Of a stretch of 23,637 bases of DNA, positions 1-8,786 are shown in pieces. A program made the translations under genes and the position numbers. Numbering within the stretch: the stretch's first letter is position 1; every line of letters begins with the position of its first letter. The notes under the pieces are model-generated. The model was not told the DNA's origin and made no database searches. It saw only the letters and a list, made by a program, of their open reading frames with translations. Source of the DNA: Parachlorella kessleri (Eukaryota; Chlorophyta; Trebouxiophyceae; Chlorellales; Chlorellaceae). The DNA lies in contig BBXU01001131.1 of assembly GCA_001598975.1 (NCBI GenBank), positions 1-23,637 of the forward strand, written 5' to 3'.

Positions 1-3000
1 ACCTTGTGCAGGTCCTCCATCACGAATCGGCCGCTGGGCTTGAGGTCGGCCAGCAGCGGCGTGCGGTCGGACACGCGCTGGAAGTCGTCGAGCGTCAGGT
101 CGATGCCGCAGGCGTGGGCCATGGCAATCAGATGCAGCACTGCAGCAATGGTGCAGGGGAGGTGGGGGTTTGGCCCAGGTGCAGGCATGTGCAGGCTGCA
201 TGGCCAGCCACATGGCTTCCACAAAGCCCCGTGAGAGGGAAACAGGGTGGCGATGTGCAAGTTAGGATTCCTTGGGAGGCAAATAAGTCGAGGCAGGCAA
301 TGCAGGACAGGCAGCTGCGACATCTTGATGAAACGCAGCAAAGTATTACGCCCAGCGGTGCCCAGCGTGCAGACATCTATGCATCCTGCATCCACAAAAC
401 GCATCCTACCACGGCTGCCAGCCCTCAGCCTCCCCAAGATCCCCCCCCCTCCACCAGCAATTGCATCCTGAGCCTTGCTCCGTGGTTTAGACATGATGAG
501 GCCTTCTAAGCATAAACGGTTGTTTGCGGCCTCTGTGCTTGCAGCTTGTTCCCCCCTTTCAGTTCTGCCACAGACCTGCGTTGGTGGAGCCGCCGGTGAT
601 CATGACAAGGACCATGGCGTTCTCATAAGCGGCCCGGGTCATGATGTCCTTGGGCTTGATGTCGTTCTTCATCAGCTCCAGGACATGTCTGTAGGCGGGT
701 CATGGGTTACTAAAGCTTAGTCATGAGGTAATCCATGGGGGCGGCGGAGCCCCATGCAGCATGCAACACGACTGGGCTTCACAAGCGCTGACTGCTGGGC
801 CCCCCTTGCACCCCAGCGTTCCTACTTTGATGCTGGGGCTTGGCGCTACCGAAGAGCTCTCTTAAGGCAGGCTTGGCGCCCCATGCCACGGCTCCCCTAC
901 GTTGCCCACCCCCCCGCCGACAAGCTGACGCGCAGCTAGTTGTCCTCATAATGGCACTGCCGCCGCCCAGCTGCACTCAGCTGCTACTCCTTAGGGTCCC
1001 ACTGCAGAGGTGGGAGTGGGCCAGCCCCAGCCAACACCCAAGGGCTCCCCCCCCCCTACACACACCACCTGTCCCCCGCCGAGCCCCGCGACGCACCTGC
1101 CTGCCATGCGGCACTCCACTTGCTTCATGGGGTCCACGGCGGGGGTGGAGGAGGAGTAGGGCAGGGTCATGCCCAGCGCCTCGATGGCGCTGGCCATGGT
1201 GTTGGCGGTGTACATGCCGCCGCAGGCGCCGGGGCCGGGGCACGAGTTGCGCACAATGTCGCACCGCTGCTCCTCGGTGATCAGGCCGGACACCTTGGCG
1301 CCTGCGGGAGGGGGTGGGGTGGGGTGGGGTGTGGGGTGTGTGTGTTGGGGGGGGGGGGGGGGGGGTCAACGGAGGGTGACGGGGAGCCTGGTAAGGCCAG
1401 GAGCTGGATTACCCTGCCGCACGACTGCTCTAGGCTTACGAGGCTAGATGTCTTTGTGCACGCAGAAGGAGGGAGGGAGGGTATGGCAGTCTTGGGGGCC
1501 GTGCGTGTGTGGGAGCGGGGAGGACCCTTCTGGACTTCACAGAGCACAAGCCGTCTGCAGGTGCCCCGTAACCACTTCGACACCCACTTGGCAGCGTGCT
1601 CAACAACATATGTACTGCTAGCCTCCCACCGTCCATGCCAGCACCCACCACGCACCCCAGCTCCCTCAGCCAGAATCAGTACGACTGCAAGGCCCCACAC
1701 AGTGTCCAGCGCAATCTCTTGCCTCCCCTCGCTATCCTACCTTGGCTATGTTTCCCACAGACCCACACGGGCGTTCTCACCATATGACTGTGGAAGGCCG
1801 ATACAATGTCCGGCACATCACCCACCCTTACCTCCCTGTACCTTGGCTATGGTCCCCACAGACCAGCACACGCGTTCTCACCATACGACTGGAAGGCCGA
1901 CACAATGTCCAGCACATCACCCATCCTTACCTCCCTGTACCTTGGCTATGTTCCCCACAGACTGTGCTGACAGGCGTTCTCACCGTACGACTGGAAGGCC
2001 GACACAATGTCCAGCACGCCACCCTTCGCCAGCTCACTGTGTCTTTGACTCTGCTTGCGACAGAGTGTGCTGACAGGCGTTCTCACCGTACGACTGGAAG
2101 GCCGACACAATGTCCAGCACATCGCCCTGCCTCAGGGTGGAGTGCCCCGGCTGGATAGTGCCGCCGTAGATCATGAGGGAGGGGCGGTTGAGGCGCGCCA
2201 TGGCCATGACGGTGCCCGGCATGTTCTTGTCGCAGCCGGGGAGAGAGATGTTGGCGTCATACCACCTGGGCGCGGGGGTGGGGGGGGGTTGAGGTTGGAG
2301 TGCAGCGGATGGTTGGCTCCTTCAAGTGGTGCCGCTTCATACGTGGGCAGCTGCCATGAATGAATGCTTGGCACGTCTCCCACCTCAGCAAAGTGACACA
2401 CGATCACACGGCCCCGCTGCCACACTCCCTCGCCCAGCACCCAACCCTCATCCACCTCCGCAGCTTGTAAGCCAAGGTTCTGATCGACTCACTGCGCGCT
2501 CATGACCGTCTCAATGGAGTCGGCGATGAGGTCACGCGACTGCAGGCTGTAGCTCATGCCGTCGGTGCCCATGGAGATCCCGTCGCTGACGCCGATGGTG
2601 TTGAAGCGGTAGCCCACCAGCCCAATCTCCTCCACGCCCCGCTTCACCTCGGCCGCCAGGTCGTTCAGGTGCATGTTGCAGGGGTTGCCCTCCCACCACA
2701 CAGAGGAGATGCCCACCTGCAAGCGGTCAAGGGTACCCATATAGTAATGATATGATGTCATCCTTGCCTGCGGGGTGCCGCAGGGTGCCCTCTCAGCAGA
2801 GGGAGGTAACACCCAGCCAGAAGGAGTCCCAAGGCAGGCCAGTAGCAGATGCTGCGATCCCTTGCTAGGCGGGTCTATCGCTGCGGGTCAGGCTGCAGCA
2901 GAAGCTGAAGCTGAATGCCAGTGCCCTTTGATGCATGGGCGACGAAGGCACCATGAGAATGGAGCATCGCTGCTCTGGCCACAGCCATGGAAGTGACACA

Positions 3001-3442
3001 AGAATTCAACTGTACAGCAACATTGGCAGGTTGAAACCACAGTGGGGCCACTGGATGCTCCTGAGAACCAATCAAAGACTCAATCACGATCTCAGGGCCA
3101 GGCACCAGGGACGAGAAAACCCAAGTGCCTGTCCAAGGCCAAGCAGCGGGCACGCCTACATACAGCACTACCACCCACCCACCCCAACCGCACCTGGGGC
3201 TTGTTCATGTCCTCCTCACTCAGCCCAGTGGCGTACAGCATGGCCTGAGAAGCTCCTTGGCTGGCGGGCTGGGTAATCCTGCCGCTGAACTTGTTGAGGC
3301 CGGGAGGCACATGCGTGCTAGCCTGCTGGGGAGGGGCTGCTGTCTGTGCTTGAGCTTTTATTGCCCTGGGCGTGGAAGCCCTACAGGTGGGAAGCCCCCG
3401 GGGCTTCAAACCCCGGGCGCATGCACTGCTGCTGGACTGCAT
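1..3442 (-). CDS. ilvD: Dihydroxy-acid dehydratase, plastid precursor (3' part beyond left edge)
   Basis: Converts 2,3-dihydroxy-acids to 2-keto acids in valine and isoleucine synthesis; the plant enzyme is a plastid [2Fe-2S] protein. Exons in transcript order: 3194-3442, 2493-2716, 2087-2265, 1097-1301, 576-688, and 139 down to the left edge. All junctions keep phase and give 369 residues to the last full codon. Residues 1 to about 45 are Ser/Arg/Ala/Gln-rich, as in a transit peptide; the start ATG (3440-3442) opens this leader. The mature part begins [20 protein letters not shown]. The three cluster cysteines of the family are visible: C96 in [10 protein letters not shown]169 in [10 protein letters not shown] (with D170/K171 of the metal site) and C244 in [15 protein letters not shown]. 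About 200 C-terminal residues should lie to the left. Positions 1-2 read GT on the coding strand, so the last exon may end at 3 or continue. Intron 3 holds a tandem copy array of exon 3's end. Confidence 0.95.
1347..1366. repeat. Poly-G tract (G20 on +) in DHAD intron 3
   Basis: Twenty consecutive G on the plus strand. On the transcript it is poly-C about 45 nt upstream of the exon 4 acceptor (1302), so it may act as part of the polypyrimidine region. It follows a GGGGT-rich stretch at 1311-1340. Confidence 0.85.
1740..2120. repeat. Tandem array of ~101-103 bp units copying the 3' end of DHAD exon 3 and its splice donor
   Basis: On the coding (minus) strand, the last ~35 nt of exon 3 plus the donor GTGAGAACGC occur four times. 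The genuine exon end is at 2087 and the copies have matching last-exon bases at 1984, 1882 and 1781, so the spacing is 103, 102 and 101 bp. The nearest copy (1963-2017) matches 2066-2120 over 55 nt without a visible mismatch. The two distal copies are more diverged and share extra flanking sequence, including CCTTGGCTAT at 1740, 1841 and 1940. The copies lie wholly inside intron 3 and lack obvious acceptors of their own. Confidence 0.9.
3397..3417. repeat. Perfect 7-bp hairpin in the DHAD transit-peptide coding region
   Basis: CCCGGGG (3397-3403), a 7-nt loop (CTTCAAA) and CCCCGGG (3411-3417). It lies inside exon 1 about 25 nt after the start codon, so it would form in the mRNA 5' region. It resembles a tRNA T-arm by loop sequence, but no tRNA surrounds it. 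Confidence 0.6.
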
Positions 3443-4499
3443 GGATGAGGCGATGGCTGGTGCGACCCCTAACGAAGTGTGGCCGTGTCCGCAAGCCGAT
3501 GCCTATATGTGATTATGAAGAGTACTTGTTAATGAAGATAACGCGCCTACGGCAAGATGGGGTACCCGCCGCTCAGTAGGTATCAGATGCAGGCTAGGAT
3601 CTGAGAGCTCTGACACATGGGAGCATCGACAGCAGCCAGCTCCATAGTGTGAGAGAAGCATCATGGAGGTGACCAGAAGAAGTAGACCCGTCCCTGTCAT
3701 TCACTGCTAGTATCCCTGCCAGTGGTTAGCGAACATGTCTAAACCGGCATCTTGTCCCCTTGAGTTTAACGAACCCCACCTATCAGCTCAATGCCGACCA
3801 GCAGCTCAGTGTGAAATGCCATAAGCCCACTTAGGATGGAAATGAAAGTGACAGGGGTGGGTCAGACAGCAGTGTAAGCCCATTTGGTGAGAGTAATTGG
3901 CGGACCGGAAATGTGCTGAAGAAATTAGAACCCGACACGTCACAGTGGGTCAAACGACTCTCACTCTTATCCAGAGTGTCATCAACACCGCAGACCCTTC
4001 AACAAGGTACCGCTGAGGGATCGCATCCAAGCACACACTACCAAGATGGCATTATAGAGGTCACACTCATTGTTGGCGTACGTAGCCCTCCCAAGGACTT
4101 CCATGCTTTTGAGAGGTTCACGGGCAATGAAGTGGACAGCATAAGAATGAGCGAGGCCTTCCACATGTCAGTGTTGCCGACAGCAGTGCTTGTCTCCGGG
4201 ATGCCAAAAACCCTACAAACAGGCGGCACTGCGGTGTGAGCCAGTCATAAGCAGCGAGGAGTTTCCTGTTTATTCCATGATAAGCACCCCTCTGGCCCTG
4301 CAACAATATCAGCAGCTGCCCCACTCCCTGGCAGGTTTGGCACCGGGGAGCACATCGCAACAGCTGCAAGCCCAAGCCTGCCGCCACTGCCAGCTTCTGA
4401 AGATGCAGACTTACCGCCAGTTGCGTAAAGCGATGCTCCCTGGCGACCTCCTTGCCTTGGAGAGATGGACTCGCTGGGGGTGTCTTCATTGCTGACCAT
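3443..4499. other. Intergenic: DHAD upstream region and RWDD2-type gene 3' flank
   Basis: About 1.06 kb with lower GC than the flanking exons. It should hold the DHAD promoter and 5' UTR (right of 3442) and the 3' UTR of the RWDD2-type gene (left of 4500). I see no clear TATA box, no tRNA and no TGTAA on the minus strand below 4500. Two overlapping minus-strand open frames between about 3982 and 4229 are unassigned; one sits after a TTTGTAG acceptor-like site near 4214. Their composition is protein-like but no family is recognisable, so no gene is called. Confidence 0.5.
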
Positions 4500-6727
4500 C
4501 TACCCACCAAGCTTGAGGGCTGTGAGGAAAAGGTGTTCCAGCCCAGCCTCTCTACAGAGGGCTGCCAGCCTGGACATGTCCTCCCCAGGCACCTCGGCAA
4601 ACTTGCCAGTGAAGCGGCGCCGAGGCTGGGCCACCCCTGCTGCTGGAAGCTCCTCCCTCTCCTCTCCCCGCACGCTCATGGCCTGGCAGCAATGGCACAA
4701 TGACAACGACCATATGAGAGCCCCGCATGCAGGGTCGTGTCTCACTACTGGTGCAATGTACGCAAGTGGACAGGAGAAAATGCTATAAGGCCACAAGGCA
4801 GTATGCATGGCTCGTGGCATCGCATGGCCATATGTGCATGCTCCCACATCGTCCCAGCTTGCTGTCGTGCTGCTGACATCTGACCAACACCAAGATGAGA
4901 AAGTCACATTTTGTCAGACCAGATGAATTGTGGTTACAACCACGTTATAGTGCCAACTGGAGTTACAAGTGACCTCGACAGTTACAAATGACCTTGTACC
5001 TGCCAGCGCAGGGCTCGGAGGCACTGCACGTATTCCTCCACTTGCAGGGAGTCTCCTTCCACAACCACCACCCCCGGGAAGCCTGGCTTGCTGAAGCCCC
5101 CAAGCTGCAGCAGCCCAGCCAAGAGGGATGGCACCGGCTCTTGGCAAAGGTCCGAGACGGGTTGACGTGACCCCATAGTCACAGGGGTTTGCATGCTCGC
5201 CGTCAGGACCACGACCACTGAAGCGTAGTTGGCGCCAGAAAAAGCACACATAGGGAGCAAAGGCGCAATGCCCACCTGCCGCACACTCCACAACAGAGCA
5301 GATGAGCTGTTGGAAATGGTGGTGTTCTACTGCTGCAGGGTCATGCTCAGGACCAGCCACTAGGCCCACCCATCCGGCAACGCCACAGTGCAGGGCTTGC
5401 ACCCAGCATTGTCGAGATGCCCAGTCATTCACTCTCAACTCTACCCTCCCTGCCACCAGCGGCAACACTGACCTGCAGCTGATTGGCCCAGGAGACGATG
5501 TTCTTCCTCTTCTCCAAGTTCTTGATATGGTGGAACCAAATGAGCTTGCGGACAATCTGCTGCTGGCGGGCGGGCTCATGTCCAGGGTCTCTTGGTTGAT
5601 TCAAGCTGTCTGCAGCCACACAGACCGACATCATGTTCCTAGGACTGGCGTATTGACATCGACATACCAGCTCTGCAGTGCAGACGCCTTAACACGGCCA
5701 GACCGCAGCCACCAGCACCATCTGGCATCAGAGCCCACATCTCTGTACAGCAGCCACCCCCTAACCTTGATGATTCGTGCCTGCTTCTCCGTCCAAACGT
5801 CCCACAGCCTTCAAGGCATCTCCAAGGGCATCTATTGCCAGCAAAAGGGATGGCATCCCAATATTGGCCTCTACAGCTTCTTGGACTGCATGCTGCACCG
5901 CATCGGCGTCAGCCCTGCACAAGCATAGAGCATCCATGCGCAACAATGCAGCAGGCTTTGGACATGATAGTGCACGCTGAAGTGCAAATCCCAACCTAAC
6001 ACTGACCGCAAAGGCCATCACTACCTAATCGGTATTTGCATCCAGCAGTGTCAGTACTGCTCGCCCCCAACTTTCCTCTGCTTACACTGCCTGTCACCAT
6101 CAACTTATATATACCCCAGGCTGGATGCATTTCTTGCCTGGATGCATTGGAAACAACCTGAACCTTCAGGGGCAGGTCGGGGTAAGTCTTGGGATACTGA
6201 AACCGTAGCTGGACAGGTACATCGGCAAGGGTGCACCCAGGTAATGCCACCATGCCACTTAGTTCGGCGATCTCGCCATGGCTATGCCTGCAAAGAAGAA
6301 GAGGTTAGTTGGCAAAAGCATAGCAGAGGATATTCGCCTTGCTCGCACAGACGACATAAGTTTGGGTAAAGCTGGTCGCGTGAAGAGTATTACGCCTATG
6401 GCAGCTCTCTGGGAGCCTCTAAAACTGTGCAGAACCTGCTACAAGGAGAAGGGCGAGTCCTACCTTGTCAGGTTGGAGGCTGGTTCTGCACAGAGTTGCT
6501 GAGCTAGCTGCAAGTTTCTCAACTCTACACCAGAGAACTCTACGACCCCAGGCTCTGAGTACGTGGCTAGCAAGGCCTACAGAGCAGAAGCAGGAACGTA
6601 AGAAGGTGTGTCCAAGGGCTGAACCCGTGGCTTGATGGTCGTCACACCTCACCTCAATCTCGTCACACTGGCCTTGCAGGTGCTCAAGGCTGCCTGCCAG
6701 AGCCCGTGTGTCTTGGATATCCATCAT
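4500..6727 (-). CDS. RWDD2: RWD domain + DUF1115 protein (RWDD2A/B-like)
   Basis: Seven exons: 6653-6727, 6464-6576, 6138-6287, 5766-5914, 5473-5609, 5000-5104, 4500-4682 (stop 4500-4502). Splicing keeps phase throughout and gives 303 residues, close to animal RWDD2A/B (about 290). Residues about 18-150 form an RWD domain: the helix DEIEALLATY, then YPKTYPDLPL at 94-103, and a C-terminal helix ending ALGDALKAV. Residues about 178-300 match DUF1115: LIWFHHIKNLEKRKNIVSWA, then SKPGFPGVVVVEG, VEEYVQCLRALRWQ, and a final GLEHLFLTAL helix. RWD domains are protein-interaction folds; the molecular role of RWDD2 proteins is poorly known and I assign none. Intron 3 uses a GC donor (AG|GCAAGA). The start is taken at the first of two adjacent ATGs; in-frame ATGs at 6793 and 6889 would add 22 or 54 residues. 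Confidence 0.87.
4934..4986 (-). terminator. Cluster of three TGTAA motifs inside the last intron of the RWDD2-type gene
   Basis: On the coding strand TGTAA occurs at 4982-4986, 4963-4967 and 4934-4938, just 14-66 nt after the exon 6 donor. TGTAA is the usual green-algal polyadenylation signal. If the donor is not used, the frame runs five codons into the intron and stops at a TAA that overlaps the first motif. No TGTAA is found downstream of the annotated stop within the intergenic region. This could be an internal polyadenylation site, or chance. Confidence 0.3.
6121..6149. repeat. 11-bp direct repeat flanking a GC splice donor
   Basis: CTGGATGCATT occurs at 6121-6131 and 6139-6149 on the plus strand, 18 bp apart. 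On the coding strand this is AATGCATCCAG twice: the first copy is the very end of RWDD2-type exon 3, followed by the GC donor (GCAAGA); the second lies just inside the intron. Confidence 0.75.
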
Positions 6728-6887
6728 CTTGGCACAGTGTGAAATAGGTTTATCATTGTCAGTGCCTCGTGGGATGGCCTTGACAGAGGGCATCTTAGAT
6801 GGATCCGGATCTGCTGCCTGCCTCGTTCTTATAACCCCTTCTTCGTCTATACCATCAAGGCAAGGTAGACTGTGTCTTGCAATCAGC
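6728..6887. promoter_or_regulatory. Divergent promoter between the RWDD2-type gene and SF3B5
   Basis: Only 160 bp separate the chosen start codons of the two divergent genes, so promoters and 5' UTRs must share this space. No clear TATA box is visible. The minus-strand frame stays open across the interval up to an ATG at 6889-6887 that overlaps the SF3B5 ATG within a CATG. Confidence 0.55.
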
Positions 6888-7601
6888 ATGGCGGCGAGCT
6901 TGGCTGACAGGCTCAACATCAATGCCCAGTTAGAGCACTTGCAGGTGGGGCGAAGACAAGGGCAGCGCTGCTCCAGCTGTGATCCTTTGCTCAAGCATCT
7001 GCCTGCAAAACGGCATCCCTGTAACCCTGGCTTGAGGCTGCGACGGGAGTGAAACCGAGTGCTCTTTGTGTTTCCATTGCAGGCAAAGTATGTGGGCACA
7101 GGCCACGCGGACACCACTCGCTTCGAGTGGGCGGTGAACATGCACAGGGACAGCTACGCGTCCTACGTGGGGCATCCCCCACTGTCAGCCTACTTTGCAG
7201 TGGCAGAGAATGAGAGCATTGGCCGCGTCAAGTAAGGTTGCAGGACGTTGCTTGCTTTCAAAGAGCGCGACATGTGAGGTTGTTATCATATTGCAAGTTT
7301 TGAGTTATGCTGCATGGGTTCTGTTATGACTCTTTAGCACCACGCTTCATCAAGCCCTCGCCTGCTTGCATGTGCAGGTACTCATTCCTACAGAAGGTGG
7401 GCTCGAGGCTGTGCAAGCAAGCCCTTGGTTGTATGTCCGCCTAAGTTTGCCTGAAGTGTTGCTCCTGCCTGGCCTGCTTTTCAGGTGCAAAAGAGTCTGC
7501 TCTGCAGCACTGGTGAGCTTGACTTACGACTGCAGTATTGCTGCTGGCTGCAGATGCTATTACCGTGTGGGCTGCCTCCCGAGAAAGAGGAGGAGCAGTA
7601 G
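6888..7601 (+). CDS. SF3B5: Splicing factor 3B subunit 5 (SF3b10)
   Basis: Small subunit of the SF3b complex of the U2 snRNP, which acts in branch-site recognition in the nucleus. Four exons: 6888-6944, 7083-7231, 7378-7396 and 7554-7601 (stop 7599-7601), 90 residues in all; the human protein has 86. The family's conserved core is nearly unbroken: NAQLEHLQ at the end of exon 1, then YVGTGHADTTRFEW, HRDSYASYVGH, YFAVAENES, and the C-terminal MLLPCGLPPEKEEEQ. Exon 3 is only 19 nt (completing K, then YSFLQK). Its splice sites, CAG|GTACTC and AAG|GTGGGC, are supported by phase (2 to 0) and by the homologous human segment. ATG at 6888 is the first start giving the family N-terminus. The gene is divergent from the RWDD2-type gene and convergent with PFK. 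Confidence 0.96.
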
Positions 7602-8786
7602 TGCAGGCGCTGTGTTATACTTGTTATACTTGATCTCTGTAGTGTATAGCAGTGCACATGGACATCCTCTGCCCCAGGGCTTGGACTTGGCAGGGGGAGC
7701 TCCCAAGGGCTTGAGATCGTTGTCGACCTGGCGTGGTGGTCATACAGGGTTGCTTCCGTAATGGATGGTCTGGCAAAGGCGCCCGCATGTGTGAGGTCTC
7801 TGCTATGTCAATTCTCACGAGGGCAGGCAACTTTCACAGTGGGACTGCTGCTTGCGCGCCTAGACGATTTTGACCTTTGGACGCCGGCGCCGCTGACATG
7901 GCCGTATGCGAAGCAGGGGCTTGGAATGGAAAGGATATGGCAGACTTCTCAAATGCAGTGGTACTTAAGGCAGCAAGGTGAAGGAGCTGTTTCTCTGTTG
8001 TGCATATCTGAAACCACAGTTGACAAGCTCTCCAGCGTATTGCTATGCAGCAATGGGCCGAGCCAATATGCCTGTCGGAAGATGTGGCCACAGTGAACAG
8101 TTGGTCAACAACTAAATGCCGCCTAGCAGCCACCCTCGTTGCCATCAGCATGTCTGTTCGCGTGATGTCCAATTACAGAGTGTGCAGCTATGTCCACTCG
8201 CAATGTTCGAAGGGCCCCATCCTAGGTATATAAAGCTGGTAACTTTTGCTGCAAACAAGGTGACACACTTGCCACAGGCGCGCCCTCAAGTGCACATGCC
8301 TACATATTAAGCTTGGTGGAGACTAGGGCCACAGAGTGTACGTGGCAGTCAAATGGTCAAAAGTAAATCACTAGGGTGTGCAGCAGTATACTCATCACAA
8401 AGCGCCAAGATGACTACTGAAAAGGTACATTAACAGAATATTGTCATGAAGTGATTTCATTCCTGTCCCCGGGCCTAGACGTGCATTTGCACCAGCTCAA
8501 AGGCAGCTTGTATGGCTATCATAGGCGTTTGGACGCGGGGTCACTTACTTTACAGCAGCAGCATTCGTTGTGGTGTGTATGGGAACATGCACAAGCTCAA
8601 TAGTGCAGCAAGAACGCCGGCCGGGATGTACAAACGCCCCTCAGAAAAAGTTGGGCTGCCCAATGCTGGCCCGCAGCCTGCACACAGCAGCAACAAGAAG
8701 CAGGCTTTCAGCTGAGCTCTAGGACCATCTGCTCTGGGGTTCTCTGGGCAGGAATGAGGAGCACCTGGCTGGGCGACGGAACCATA
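7602..8786. other. Convergent 3' flanks of SF3B5 and PFK
   Basis: About 1.2 kb that should contain both 3' UTRs. Open frames exist on both strands at about 7761-8172, but they overlap head to head, show no recognisable domain and lack splice support, so none is called. A TATATAAA lies at 8227-8234 on the plus strand, without a convincing gene behind it. A candidate PFK polyadenylation signal is at 8550-8554. No RNA gene was seen. Confidence 0.45.
8550..8554 (-). terminator. Putative PFK polyadenylation signal (TGTAA)
   Basis: TGTAA on the coding strand, 233 nt after the proposed PFK stop codon. This pentamer is the usual chlorophyte polyadenylation signal. A 5-mer is easily found by chance, so support is only positional. 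Confidence 0.35.

Noticed and set aside
1120..2073. Long plus-strand open frame of about 317 codons
   Set aside because: It is antisense to DHAD exons 3-4 and their intron, is low in complexity, and gets its length from the tandem array; no family features.
3391..3420. T-arm-like TTCAAA loop with a GC stem suggesting a tRNA
   Set aside because: No acceptor, D or anticodon arms fit around it, and it lies in the DHAD transit-peptide exon.
5302..5928. Plus-strand open frame of about 208 codons
   Set aside because: It is antisense to RWDD2-type exons 4-5, which encode conserved RWD and DUF1115 residues.
6278..6502. Plus-strand frame with a basic N-terminus (MAMPAKKKRLVGK...)
   Set aside because: It lies antisense to RWDD2-type exons 2-3 and intron 2, whose models are phase-consistent; no recognisable domain.
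7761..8172. Overlapping open frames on both strands in the SF3B5/PFK convergent region
   Set aside because: Neither has a domain, codon signal or splice structure; both are compatible with UTR sequence.
8227..8234. TATATAAA box
   Set aside because: No supported gene starts downstream on either strand.
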